Below are positions 40,066 to 50,573 of a stretch of 64,000 bases of DNA, in pieces. The notes beneath the pieces were generated by a model. It was not told where the DNA came from and searched no databases. It saw nothing but the letters and a program-made list of their open reading frames with translations. Both the position numbers and the translations under genes were made by a program. Position 1 is the first letter of the stretch, and every line of letters begins with the position of its first letter. Source of the stretch: DATCLS01 sp035265325 (GTDB lineage Bacteria; Actinomycetota; Acidimicrobiia; Acidimicrobiales; VFJN01); NCBI GenBank assembly GCA_035265325.1, contig DATFOS010000154.1, positions 1 to 64,000 on the forward strand, read 5' to 3'.

Positions 40066-41193
40066 TCACCGGCGGCGGGCGATCTCGAAGCACGCGAGGG
40101 CGGCCGCCGCCGACACGTTGAGCGACGACAGCCGCCCCCGCATCGGGATCGAGACGACCTCGTCGCAGCGCTCCCGCACCAGGCGGGACAGGCCCCGCCC
40201 CTCGGCGCCCAGCACGAGGCACACCGGCCCGTCCCCACCGGCCATCTCGGCCAGCGACACGTCGGCGGCGCCGTCGAGCCCGACGACGTGGAGCCCGGCA
40301 TCGCGCATCCGGGCGATGGCCGCCGGCAGGCCGCCGGCCAGGGCCATGGGCAGGTACTCGATGGCCCCGGCCGCCGCCTTCGTGGCCGCCGGCGTCACGT
40401 GGACCGCCCGGTGCTTGGGCAGGACCGCGCCCGTCACGCCGGCGCACTCGGCCGAGCGCAGGATCGCGCCGAGGTTGCCCGGGTCGGTCACGCCGTCGAG
40501 CGCTACGAGGAACGGGGTGCCGCGGCGGCCCGGCGCCCGGCCGGCGACCAGGTCGTCGATGTCCGCCTCCGGCAGCGGGGCGGCCATGGCGAGCACGCCC
40601 TGGGGCGCCTCGCAGCGGGCCTGGGCGTCGAACCGCCCCCGGCCGACCTCGCGCACCGGGACCTTGTTGGCGGACGCCAGCTCGCGGATGTCCTCGAGGA
40701 TCGGCGAGTCGTCGCGCTCGGTGACGACCCACACCTCCTGCACGCGACGGGACCCGGCGATCAGCAACTCGCGGACGCTCTGGCGCCCCTCGACCTGCTC
40801 GCCGCCCAGGCCACGATCACCCGAGCTCCGCCGCCCGCGGGGGCCGGCGGGGACGCTCCCCCGCCCCGGTGCCGCCCGCTGCGCCCGAGTCCCGGGCACC
40901 GAGGGAAACCCGCCCCCACCGCGCCCACCCGGCGCCCCACGCCCGCCCTGGCCGCCCTGCCCGGACGCCCCACGCCCCGCAGGCGCCCCCCGCCCGCCGG
41001 GGGCCCCGCGCCCGCCGGAGGCCCCACGCCCGCCGGGGGCCCCACGCCCACCCGCACCGCCACGCCCGGCCGGCGTACCGCGCCCGCCGGACGCGCCACC
41101 ACGCCCCGCTGGCGCGCCACGTCCACCGGACGCGCCACCGCGCCCGCCGGCGCCGCCACGCCCGCCATTGGTCGGCCGCCGCGCGGGGCTCAC
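40066..41193 (-). CDS. rlmB: 23S rRNA 2'-O-methyltransferase RlmB (SpoU family) with RGG-rich N-terminus
   Basis: 375 residues. From about residue 128 it is a standard TrmH/SpoU enzyme: substrate-binding domain (VEGRQSVRELLIAGSRRVQE) and knot domain with motif 1 DGVTDPGNLGAILRSAECAG, motif 2 LVLGAEGRGLSRL and motif 3 IPMRGRLSSLNVSAAAALA. It methylates the ribose of a 23S rRNA guanosine (G2251 in E. coli). The first 125 residues are repeats of GRGAPAGRGG-like units, far longer than the short basic tails of usual homologues, and may bind RNA. GTG start, no clear ribosome site. Confidence 0.88.
   Translation of the reverse strand: MSPARRPTNGGRGGAGGRGGASGGRGAPAGRGGASGGRGTPAGRGGAGGRGAPGGRGASGGRGAPGGRGAPAGRGASGQGGQGGRGAPGGRGGGGFPSVPGTRAQRAAPGRGSVPAGPRGRRSSGDRGLGGEQVEGRQSVRELLIAGSRRVQEVWVVTERDDSPILEDIRELASANKVPVREVGRGRFDAQARCEAPQGVLAMAAPLPEADIDDLVAGRAPGRRGTPFLVALDGVTDPGNLGAILRSAECAGVTGAVLPKHRAVHVTPAATKAAAGAIEYLPMALAGGLPAAIARMRDAGLHVVGLDGAADVSLAEMAGGDGPVCLVLGAEGRGLSRLVRERCDEVVSIPMRGRLSSLNVSAAAALACFEIARRR
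40818..41190. repeat. Low-complexity GC repeat tract encoding RGG/GRGAP units
   Basis: About 370 bp of imperfect short repeats built from CCGCCGG/CGCCCC units, encoding the Gly-Arg-Ala-Pro-rich N-terminus of RlmB. Prone to slippage, so length variation between strains is likely. Confidence 0.6.
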
Positions 41194-41365
41194 GCCCCAC
41201 CCCCGACCGACGTCCCGGGCACAGAAGCACCCCGGCCGAGCACCCGCGCCCCCTCGCGCCCTGGGGCACCCCCGCGGCGTCCGGACGGAACCCCCGCCGG
41301 ACCACCGACGAGCGGACGACCGGGGTACCGGGCGGGGCCGCGGGTCGAAGAAAGGAGGCAGGGGC

Positions 41366-41914
41366 TCACGACGGGTCCTGGGGGGTGGGGGGCGGGCTGG
41401 GGACGGCGAGGAGGAGGGCGACGGCGAGGCAGGCGATGCCCTCCCGGCGGCCCAGGGCGCCGAGGCCCTCGGCGCGCTTCCCCTTGACGGTGACCGGGGC
41501 GCCCACGGCGTCGCCGAGGCGCTTGGCCATCTCGTCGCGCCGGGCGGCGAGCTTGGGCCGCTCGGCGATGACCGTGCAGTCGACGTTCTGCGGCGCCCAG
41601 CCGGCGGCGCGCACGTCGGCGACCGCCCGGGCGAGCAGGTCGAGCGAGTCCGCCCCTGCCCAGGTCGGGTCGGTGTCGGGGAAGTGCTGGCCGATGTCCC
41701 CGAGCCCGCAGGCGCCGAGGAGGGCGTCGGTCACGGCGTGGGCGACGACGTCGGCGTCGCTGTGCCCGGCGAGGCCCGGGGCGTCCTCGAACGTCACGCC
41801 GCCGAGCACGAGTGGCCGGGCGGGGTCGTCGGAGAAGGGGTGGACGTCGAACCCCTGACCCACGCGGACAGCCGGGAACGGCGGCGTGGCAGGCGTGTCG
41901 GCCGGGATGCTCAC
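41366..41914 (-). CDS. ispF: 2-C-methyl-D-erythritol 2,4-cyclodiphosphate synthase
   Basis: 182 residues from GTG 41914, overlapping the ispD stop (GTGA). Zinc-site motif GQGFDVHPF and LGGVTFEDAPGLAGHSDADVVAHAVTDALLG-type core (key residues D, H in FDVH and H in GHSDADV), plus LGDIGQHFPDTDPTW. It makes the cyclic diphosphate intermediate of the MEP isoprenoid pathway, following IspD and IspE. A Pro/Ser tail extends the C-terminus. 172 bases separate it from rlmB. Confidence 0.96.
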   Translation of the reverse strand: MSIPADTPATPPFPAVRVGQGFDVHPFSDDPARPLVLGGVTFEDAPGLAGHSDADVVAHAVTDALLGACGLGDIGQHFPDTDPTWAGADSLDLLARAVADVRAAGWAPQNVDCTVIAERPKLAARRDEMAKRLGDAVGAPVTVKGKRAEGLGALGRREGIACLAVALLLAVPSPPPTPQDPS

Positions 41915-42552
41915 GCGACGCCGTCCGTGCGGGCGGCGAGCAGCGCACCCGCCACGACCAGGTCGTCGGGGTGGGTGATCTTGAGGTTGGCCGGCGATCC
42001 CTCCACGACGACCACCTTGCCACCTGCGGCCTCGACCAACGACACGTCGTCGGTGGCCTCGCCGCCGGCGGCGTGGGCGTCCCGCAGGGCCGCGGCCCGG
42101 AATCCCTGCGGCGTCTGGACCGCCAGCAGCTCGTCCCGGTGGACCGGCCCGCCGTCGCGCCACCGCAGGGTGTCGGTCACGGCAACGGTGGGGACCACGG
42201 CATCGACACCTTCCGTGACGGCGGCGGCCACCCGGACGAACAGGTCCGGGCCGGCGAGCGGACGGGCACCGTCGTGGACCAGCACGATCCCGGCGTCGGC
42301 CGGGACAGCCGCCAGCCCGGCACGTACGGAGCCCGACCGCGTCGCCGCCCCGGCCACCACGACGTCGGCGGCGGGCTCGGGGGTATCGACGTACTCCGGG
42401 GCGACGACCAGCACCACGCCGTCGGCCACCGTCCGGGCGTCGTCGAGCGACCAGTCCAGGACGCGGCGGGAGCCGAGCGGCTCGTACTGCTTGGGCCGGC
42501 CGAACCGGCTCGCACTGCCCGCCGCCACGACGATCACCCAGACCGGTCCCAT
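41911..42552 (-). CDS. ispD: 2-C-methyl-D-erythritol 4-phosphate cytidylyltransferase
   Basis: 213 residues. CTP-binding VVAAGSASRFGRPKQYEPLG, then VLVHDGARPLAGPDLF, LLAVQTPQGFRAAAL and EATDDVSLVEAAGGKVVVVE, all IspD signatures. It couples CTP to MEP. Translation is coupled to ispF. TAGCGT lies 10 nt before the ATG. The mycobacterial neighbour carD is not upstream here; a Crp-type gene diverges instead. Confidence 0.95.
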   Translation of the reverse strand: MGPVWVIVVAAGSASRFGRPKQYEPLGSRRVLDWSLDDARTVADGVVLVVAPEYVDTPEPAADVVVAGAATRSGSVRAGLAAVPADAGIVLVHDGARPLAGPDLFVRVAAAVTEGVDAVVPTVAVTDTLRWRDGGPVHRDELLAVQTPQGFRAAALRDAHAAGGEATDDVSLVEAAGGKVVVVEGSPANLKITHPDDLVVAGALLAARTDGVA

Positions 42553-42656
42553 GAGGCCGGAAACGCTAGTCGGACCGGCTGCGGGAGGCCTCGGGGCGCC
42601 GACGGCGCCGACGCGGGGCCGCCATCACCCCCCTCGAGTCGACAGCGGACGCATAC

Positions 42657-42670
42657 TGTGGTCGACCACA
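42657..42670. promoter_or_regulatory. Perfect 14-bp palindrome upstream of crp-like gene
   Basis: TGTGGTCGACCACA lies in the 193-bp gap between ispD and the divergent Crp/Fnr gene, about 79 bp before the presumed start of the latter. TGTG/CACA ends recall Crp half-sites, but the spacing (N4 between TGTGG and CCACA) is not canonical. Candidate autoregulatory operator. Confidence 0.4.
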
Positions 42671-42731
42671 CACGGAGGCCGGCCGCCGTGGCCGGCGAAC
42701 GGCCCGTCGGGCAGTTGGTGCGATGCCTCAT

Positions 42732-42737
42732 TATCGT
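42732..42737 (+). promoter_or_regulatory. -10 hexamer TATCGT, crp-like gene
   Basis: TATCGT followed by TCCCG and then GTGATG at 42743-42748; near-leaderless. Confidence 0.4.
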
Positions 42738-42745
42738 TCCCGGTG

Positions 42746-43405
42746 ATGACCCCCTTCGAGTTACTCGCCAGCGTTCCGCTCTTCGCCGACCTCACGCCCG
42801 ACGAGGTCGAAAAGCTGGCGGCTGCCAGTGGGGTCCAGGACCTCCGGCGGGGCGACGTCCTGTTCCGCGAGGACGACGAGTCCGACTGCCTCTACGTCGT
42901 CATCGACGGGCGCATCGCCATCGCCAAGCGCTCGATCGACGGCCGCGAATCGGTGGTCGCTCTCATGGAGGGTGGCGACCTGTTCGGCGAGATGCCGCTC
43001 TTCGACCGCCAGGGCCGCTCGGCGGAGGCCCGGGCGCTGGAGGTGTCCCGGGTCCTGGTCATCGGCTACGGGCCGGTGCGCGAGATCTACGAGCAGCGGC
43101 CCGAGCTGCTGTGGGGTGTCGTCGGGCTGCTGGCCAGTCGGCTGCGGACGATGGACGTCGCCCTGGCCGACACCGTGTTCCTCGACGTGACCGGCCGCAC
43201 GGCGAAGCGGCTCGTCGAGATGGCCGGCGGGGAGGACGAGTTCAGCCTCCCGGTCACGCAGGAGGAGCTGGCGGCGATGGTCGGCGCCTCTCGCGAGCGG
43301 GTCAACAAGGCGATCGCCAGTTTCGTCCGGCTGGGCTGGATCGCCCAGTCCGACCGCCGCTACCGCATCACCGACCGCGAGCAGCTGGAGCGCCGCTCCC
43401 GCTGA
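42746..43405 (+). CDS. Crp/Fnr family transcriptional regulator
   Basis: 219 residues from ATG 42746; GTG 42743 directly before it is an alternative that fits the -10 spacing better. A cyclic-nucleotide-binding domain covers about 10-125 (LFREDDESDCLYVVIDGRIA; GGDLFGEMPLFDRQGRSAEA resembles the cAMP phosphate-binding cassette GE...R.A). A winged helix follows at about 150-219 (PVTQEELAAMVGASRERVNK, recognition helix with R-E-R). No FNR cysteines. Likely a cAMP-responsive Crp/GlxR-type global regulator and candidate ligand of the site at 3332-3347. Divergent from ispD. Confidence 0.92.
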   Translation: MTPFELLASVPLFADLTPDEVEKLAAASGVQDLRRGDVLFREDDESDCLYVVIDGRIAIAKRSIDGRESVVALMEGGDLFGEMPLFDRQGRSAEARALEVSRVLVIGYGPVREIYEQRPELLWGVVGLLASRLRTMDVALADTVFLDVTGRTAKRLVEMAGGEDEFSLPVTQEELAAMVGASRERVNKAIASFVRLGWIAQSDRRYRITDREQLERRSR

Positions 43406-43411
43406 CCGAGG

Positions 43412-43426
43412 CCCCGCGGTGCGGGG
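43412..43426. terminator. Hairpin between crp-like gene and hydrolase gene
   Basis: CCCCGC-GGT-GCGGGG, a 6-bp stem in the 21-bp gap between two convergent genes. Short, no T-run. Confidence 0.4.
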
Positions 43427-44089
43427 TCAGGCGGAGAGGTGGGCGATCGCCCGGCGCCAGGCGTCGGCGGCGTCGTCAGGGCGGTGCTGGGAACGCGAGG
43501 GGTCGTGGACGAAGCCGTGGTCGGCACCCTCGTACGTGACGACCTCGACGCCGGCAGCGCGTAGGGCCTCGATGTCCTCCGACGGGACCCAGGCGTCGGC
43601 CGTCCCGACGAGCTCGAGCGCCGGACACGCCCCCGGGGCGGCCAGGGCGTCGAGCGGCGCGCCTTGGGTGGGGCTCTGCCAATCCGGCCGGATGCGGGCC
43701 ATGCCGTAGAAGGACACCGCCCGCACGAAGCGGCCCGTTCCGGCGGCCTTCAGCGTGTACATGCCGCCCATGCAGAAGCCCATGACCGCCACCTCGGCGC
43801 AGCCGGTGGCGTCGGCGGCGGCCACGGCGTCGCCGAGGATGCGGTCGTCCTCGAGCAGGCCGGCCTTCGCCAGGCGGTCGGCCAGGGTGCTGACGTCGGG
43901 CTGACCGGCCCACAGGTCGAAGCAGCAGACGGCCCAGCCGTTCTCGTCGGCCATCCGCTGGGCCATCTCGTCGAACAGGGGCCGCAGGCTGCCGATGTCC
44001 GGGACGATCACGAGGCCCCGGGACGGCTCGGCCCCGCTCGACGGCGTGGCGAGCTCGGCGGGCGTGCCGGACGGCAGCGTGATGCGCAT
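43427..44089 (-). CDS. Dienelactone hydrolase family protein
   Basis: 220 residues, alpha/beta hydrolase. Nucleophile cysteine in VAVMGFCMGGMYTL near residue 108, aspartate in GTADAWVPSED near 170 and histidine in GADHGFVHDPSR near 200, the Cys-Asp-His triad of carboxymethylenebutenolidase-like enzymes. The natural substrate is open; such proteins hydrolyse lactones or esters. TAAGGT lies 8 nt before ATG 44089. Confidence 0.87.
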   Translation of the reverse strand: MRITLPSGTPAELATPSSGAEPSRGLVIVPDIGSLRPLFDEMAQRMADENGWAVCCFDLWAGQPDVSTLADRLAKAGLLEDDRILGDAVAAADATGCAEVAVMGFCMGGMYTLKAAGTGRFVRAVSFYGMARIRPDWQSPTQGAPLDALAAPGACPALELVGTADAWVPSEDIEALRAAGVEVVTYEGADHGFVHDPSRSQHRPDDAADAWRRAIAHLSA

Positions 44090-44162
44090 GGCCGGCGACC
44101 TTACCGACGCCGCCGGCCGACCGCCCGAGCATCCGGCCCGACGACGAGCAGACGCGTGGGGA

Positions 44163-45236
44163 TCACGTATAGCGATCGAGGATGCTGGTCTCGGCCAGGC
44201 GGGACAAGCCCTCCTTGATGGCCCGGGCCCGGGAGCTGCCCACGCCGGTGACCTCGTCGAGGTCGTCGACCGTGGCCCGCATGATCTTCTGCAGGGTGCC
44301 GAAGCGGGCGACGATCCGCTCGACGACCGCGTCGGGCAGGCGGGGGATGCGGGCCAGCAGCCGATGGCCGCGGGGCTGCATGCTCGCCTCGAGGTCGACC
44401 GTGTTGCCCGGCAGGTGGAGCGTTGCGCCGACCGCCTTGAGGTCGAGGAGCTCCTCGGTGTTCATGTCGGACAGGGCGGCCATGGCCTGCTCGAGGTGCC
44501 AGCCCGACTCGGGGTGGAAGTAGTCGAGGATGACGAGGCGGCGATCGTCCTCGACGCCGCCCATCAGCTCCTCCAGCTGGAGCTTGACCAGCCGGCCGTC
44601 GACGCCCAGCTCGACGATGTCGCTGGAGATCTCGTCGGCGATGCGTCGGACCATCTCGGTCCGCTGCAGGACGCTGACGACGTCGCGGGTCGTGACCAGG
44701 TCTTCCACCTCGAGGGCGGACAGCGAGGCCGACACCGTGTCGAGCCGGTTCCGATAGCGCTCCAGCGTCTGGAGGGCCTGGTTGGCCCGCACCAGCAGCC
44801 GCGGGATCGGGTCGAGCGGGTGCTTCTCGTCGCCGACGTAGACGGCGATGACCGACATGTCCTCGGAGACCGAGATGACCGGGACGTCGATCGAGCGGGC
44901 CACGCGCTCGGCGGTGCGGTGCCGGGTACCCGTTTCGGACGTGGGGACGTTGGGGTTGGGCACCAGGTGGACGTTGGCCCGGGCGATGCGGCTGGCGTCG
45001 CTCGCGAGGATGATCGCCCCGTCCATCTTCGCCAGCTCGCTCAGCCGTTGGGGGCTGAAGGCGGCGTCGAGCAGGAAGCCGCCCGAGCAGATGTTGAGGA
45101 CCTCGGGACCGTCGCCCACGACGATCAGCGCACCCATGTTGGCCTGCAGGATGCGATCGATGCCCTCACGCAGGAGCGTGCCCGGGGCGACCGCGGCCAG
45201 CGCGCTCATGAGCTCGGTGCTTGGCCGCGCTGCCAC
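44163..45236 (-). CDS. disA: DNA-integrity scanning protein DisA (diadenylate cyclase)
   Basis: 357 residues. The diadenylate cyclase domain (1-145) has the catalytic motifs KMDGAIILA and SETGTRHRTAERV. A helical linker follows, and a RuvA-like helix-hairpin-helix domain ends it (FGTLQKIMRATVDDLDEVTG, VGSSRARAIKEGL). It condenses two ATP to cyclic di-AMP and stalls at branched DNA. It lies downstream of radA, its usual partner, with a 62-bp gap. GTG 45236 has TAGGCT 6 nt upstream, giving it an independent leaderless promoter. Confidence 0.96.
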   Translation of the reverse strand: MAARPSTELMSALAAVAPGTLLREGIDRILQANMGALIVVGDGPEVLNICSGGFLLDAAFSPQRLSELAKMDGAIILASDASRIARANVHLVPNPNVPTSETGTRHRTAERVARSIDVPVISVSEDMSVIAVYVGDEKHPLDPIPRLLVRANQALQTLERYRNRLDTVSASLSALEVEDLVTTRDVVSVLQRTEMVRRIADEISSDIVELGVDGRLVKLQLEELMGGVEDDRRLVILDYFHPESGWHLEQAMAALSDMNTEELLDLKAVGATLHLPGNTVDLEASMQPRGHRLLARIPRLPDAVVERIVARFGTLQKIMRATVDDLDEVTGVGSSRARAIKEGLSRLAETSILDRYT

Positions 45237-45242
45237 GTTACG

Positions 45243-45248
45243 AGCCTA
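45243..45248 (-). promoter_or_regulatory. -10 hexamer TAGGCT, leaderless disA
   Basis: Minus-strand TAGGCT, CGTAAC, GTG 45236, in the radA-disA gap. Confidence 0.5.
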
Positions 45249-45298
45249 CTGCCACGGGGGTTGCGCGTTGCCCGTAGCTGCAGCCGCCGATCGGACCG

Positions 45299-46930
45299 CT
45301 ACGGAGCGTGCGATGCCCGCTCGCCGGGCCTGACGGCCCGCAGCGCCCGGCCGGTGGCGCCCTCGATGCCGTCGAACCCGAAGTCGGGGTCCCGGACCGG
45401 ACGGGACGGCGGCGCCCCGCCCCCGTCGTTGCCGGACGAGCCCCCACCCGCCACCCGGCCGGTGCCGGACGGGGCGGAGCCGGCGGCCGCGCCGGCCGGG
45501 TGCGTCGCGGCCTGGCGGTCGCGGCGGGCGGAGCGAGCGGCGGGGCCACCGCCGCCGAGGATGCCCGCCGCCACCAGCGCCAGGCGCAACGTGGTGGCCC
45601 GGGCCACCGCCAAGCCGTCGGGCGGCTCGGGGGCCGAATGCGGCACGACGGCGGCGTCGAAGCCGAGACGGGCGGCCTCGGCCAGACGGCGCTCGGTGCG
45701 GCCGACCTGGCGCAGTTCGCCGCCGAGACCCACCTCACCGCACGCCACCAGCCCGGCGGGCACGGGTCGGTCGGTGGCTGCAGACGCCACCGCCATCGCC
45801 ACGGCCAGGTCGACGCCAGGCTCGGGCACGCGCACGCCGCCGGCCACCGCCACGTGGACCTCGCTGCGCCCGAGCACGATGCCGGCGTGGCGCTCGAGCA
45901 CGGCGAGGGCCTGGGCCAAGCGGCCGCTGTCGACGCCCTGGGCGGTGCGCCGGGGCATCGGGGCCTGCGAGGGCACCACCAGCGCCTGGACCTCGACCAG
46001 CAGCGGCCGCTGGCCGTCGAGCACCGGGGCCACGATCGAGCCGGCCACCCCGGGCTGCCGATCGGCCAGGAACAGCGCGCTCGGGTCGGGCACGCCGGCG
46101 AGGCCCGCCTCGCCCATCTCGAACAGCCCCAGCTCGTGGGTGCCGCCGAAGCGGTGCTTCACCGGCCGCATGAGCCGGAGGGCGTGGTGGCGCTCGCCCT
46201 CGAACGAGAGCACGGTGTCGACCAGGTGCTCGAGCACTCGCGGGCCGGCCAGCGCCCCGTCCTTCGTGACGTGGCCCACCAGGATCGTCGTCATGCTGCG
46301 CCGCTTCGCCTCGACCACGAGCCGGTGGGCGCAGCCCCGCACCTGAGCCACCGAGCCCGGGGCCGAGGACAGGTCGGGGTCGTGGATCGTCTGCACCGAG
46401 TCGACGATCAGCACCTCGGGGGCCACGGTGCCCACGTGGTCGAGCACGTGGGGCAGGACGGTCTCGGCGACCAGCCACAGGTTCGGCGCGGTCACGCCGA
46501 GGCGCTCGCCGCGCAGCGCGACCTGGCGGGCCGACTCCTCGGCGGAGACGTAGAGGCAGGCGCCGCCCCCGGCGGCCATCGATGCCAGCGCCTGGAGCAG
46601 CAGCGTGGACTTGCCGATGCCGGGCTCGCCGCCCACGAGCGTCACGGAGCCGGGGACGAGACCGCCGCCGAGCACCCGGTCGAGCTCGCCGAACCCGGTG
46701 GGCACGGGGTCGCCGCCGCCGTCGCCGACCGCCTCGACCAGCGGGACCGGCGTCGAGGGCGCCCCCAGGGCGCCAGACGCCCCGCCGCCGCTCGCGAACC
46801 GGCTGCCCGGGCGATCGGCCGGCTCCTCGCTCAGGGTGCCGCTGGCCTCGCAGGCCGGGCACCACCCCGTCCACTGCGGGGCGGTGGCGCCGCACTCGGC
46901 ACAGCGGTAGACGGTCTTCGCTCGGGGCAC
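45299..46930 (-). CDS. radA: DNA repair ATPase RadA
   Basis: 543 residues from GTG 46930 (usual length about 455). Zinc finger YRCAECGATAPQWTGWCPAC at 9-28, Walker A GGEPGIGKSTLLLQAL, RadA motif KNRF-equivalent near VKHRFGGTHELG, and a Lon-type C-terminal domain (EVHVAVAGGVRVPEPGVDLA). RadA/Sms is a RecA-like branch-migration helicase. The last 85 residues are an Ala/Gly/Arg/Pro-rich extension ending DFGFDGIEGATGRALRAVRP, longer than in homologues. Upstream of disA; DisA is known to interact with RadA in other bacteria. Confidence 0.94.
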   Translation of the reverse strand: MPRAKTVYRCAECGATAPQWTGWCPACEASGTLSEEPADRPGSRFASGGGASGALGAPSTPVPLVEAVGDGGGDPVPTGFGELDRVLGGGLVPGSVTLVGGEPGIGKSTLLLQALASMAAGGGACLYVSAEESARQVALRGERLGVTAPNLWLVAETVLPHVLDHVGTVAPEVLIVDSVQTIHDPDLSSAPGSVAQVRGCAHRLVVEAKRRSMTTILVGHVTKDGALAGPRVLEHLVDTVLSFEGERHHALRLMRPVKHRFGGTHELGLFEMGEAGLAGVPDPSALFLADRQPGVAGSIVAPVLDGQRPLLVEVQALVVPSQAPMPRRTAQGVDSGRLAQALAVLERHAGIVLGRSEVHVAVAGGVRVPEPGVDLAVAMAVASAATDRPVPAGLVACGEVGLGGELRQVGRTERRLAEAARLGFDAAVVPHSAPEPPDGLAVARATTLRLALVAAGILGGGGPAARSARRDRQAATHPAGAAAGSAPSGTGRVAGGGSSGNDGGGAPPSRPVRDPDFGFDGIEGATGRALRAVRPGERASHAP

Positions 46931-46989
46931 CGCACGATCATGGCCGCGGGGTGTGACAGCCAAGGGGACCCATCCGGCCCCCGGGTGGG

Positions 46990-47793
46990 TCAGCGGCGGA
47001 CGAGCCGGACCACGAGCATCACGACCACCGCCACCGCGCTCACTACCGCCACGCCGGCGAGGACGAACACGGGCGTCCGGCGCTCGGTGCTCGACGCCGA
47101 CAGGTCGACGGCCGGATCGCCCAGGCGCGGGGACCAGATGGCGTGTCCGGCCCGGTCCTCGCCCGTGCCGGCGTCGAGGCTGCCCGGCAGGGTCACCGAC
47201 AGGTCGAACGTGAAGGCGTCGGCCAGCGGGGCACCGAGGCGCTGCTCGATCGTGGCCGCGTCCTCGCCGAGCGGCTCGCCGTCGAGGAGCCCGGCCAGGC
47301 CGGCGTCGCCGAACGCCTCGAGCCCACCGGACAGGTCGAGCGTCCCGGCGAAGTCGTAGGACGTGGTCCCGAAGCCGGTGGAACGGCCGATCCGCAGGTC
47401 GCGCAGGGCGCCTTCGGCCCCGGTGACCTCGCTCAGCACGGCGACGGCCTCCTCGGGCGTGCCGAAGGGCTTGGCCGCCGTGACGATCGTGACGCCGTCC
47501 GCCGCCACCGGCGCCGACACCTCCCACCCGGCCTGGCGCAGGTCGTCGGCCCGGATCAGCGTGGCCAGGTCGGTGGCGTCCGAGACCCCGTCGTCGTCGA
47601 GGTCGGGCAGCCGCCCCATCGCCTCCTCGTCGAGGGACACCTCCGCCGTGACCGTTCCGGAGCCGTCGTCCGCCATGGCGAGGTCGACGGAGGTATGCAC
47701 CTGGCACCCGGCGACCACGAGCGCCGCCAGGGCGATCGTCGGGAGCGTGGCGCATCGGCGCACCGGCAGGCGCGAGAGGGATCGGTGCAGCAT
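46990..47793 (-). CDS. LppM-like (DUF3153) lipoprotein with C-terminal membrane helix
   Basis: 267 residues from ATG 47793; an upstream ATG (47880) would put about 30 non-signal residues first. Lipobox ALVVAGCQVH, then VHTSVDLAMADDGSGTVTAE as in mycobacterial LppM, a domain of about 190 residues, and a C-terminal helix FVLAGVAVVSAVAVVVMLVV with basic stop. The DVxxDGVSDATDLATL stretch is acidic. In Mycobacterium LppM influences envelope/phagosome functions; here the role is unknown. Confidence 0.75.
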   Translation of the reverse strand: MLHRSLSRLPVRRCATLPTIALAALVVAGCQVHTSVDLAMADDGSGTVTAEVSLDEEAMGRLPDLDDDGVSDATDLATLIRADDLRQAGWEVSAPVAADGVTIVTAAKPFGTPEEAVAVLSEVTGAEGALRDLRIGRSTGFGTTSYDFAGTLDLSGGLEAFGDAGLAGLLDGEPLGEDAATIEQRLGAPLADAFTFDLSVTLPGSLDAGTGEDRAGHAIWSPRLGDPAVDLSASSTERRTPVFVLAGVAVVSAVAVVVMLVVRLVRR

Positions 47794-47855
47794 CGGCGGA
47801 AGACACCCGGCCTCGGGGCGTGGGCGCCGGGACATTAGTGGGTGCCCGAACGCGC

Positions 47856-47882
47856 CGGTGGCCGCCCCGGAGGCGGCCACCG
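47856..47882 (-). terminator. clpC terminator hairpin
   Basis: CGGTGGCCGCC-CCGGA-GGCGGCCACCG, a perfect 11-bp stem 24 bases after the clpC stop. A TAATGT hexamer further downstream may be the -10 for the LppM-like gene. Confidence 0.7.
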
Positions 47883-47906
47883 AAACGACTCAGCGAGTCA
47901 CGGAGC

Positions 47907-50426
<2,520 letters not shown>

Positions 50427-50465
50427 GGGACCTGCCTCCCACCAGTCGGGGGATCCGTGGCGGCG

Positions 50466-50471
50466 AGTGTA
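50466..50471 (-). promoter_or_regulatory. -10 box TACACT of clpC
   Basis: Minus-strand TACACT about 40 nt before TTG 50426, with TGGACA upstream at a short 14-bp spacing. Confidence 0.35.
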
Positions 50472-50504
50472 CCCGGAGCGTCCGATGTCCACGCGGTCGT
50501 CGAT

Positions 50505-50527
50505 CTCCCGTAACACGCTCCCGTAAC
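50505..50527. repeat. Tandem CTCCCGTAAC repeats in clpC / prenyl synthase promoter region
   Basis: CTCCCGTAAC occurs at 50505-50514 and 50518-50527, a 13-bp period (12 of 13 bases match including spacers). It lies upstream of the clpC -10 and of the divergent prenyl synthase. Candidate operator. Confidence 0.5.
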
Positions 50528-50561
50528 GCGCTGCGGTGGCCGGCGTCCGCGGCGCCCGACG

Positions 50562-50567
50562 TAACGT
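50562..50567 (+). promoter_or_regulatory. -10 hexamer TAACGT, leaderless prenyl synthase gene
   Basis: TAACGT, GGCCCG, ATG 50574, with no ribosome site. Confidence 0.5.
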
Positions 50568-50573
50568 GGCCCG

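Noticed and set aside
40870..41190. CRISPR-like or tandem repeat array
   Set aside because: The repeats are short, imperfect and in phase with the RlmB reading frame; there are no uniform repeats with unique spacers.
41194..41365. Remnant of cysS between ispF and rlmB
   Set aside because: The 172 bases show no class I synthetase motif (HIGH/KMSKS) in any frame; nothing supports a decayed gene.
40118..43405. Plus-strand frame of over 1000 codons ending in the Crp-type protein
   Set aside because: Only the last 219 codons match a family. The rest mirrors rlmB, ispF and ispD on the other strand.
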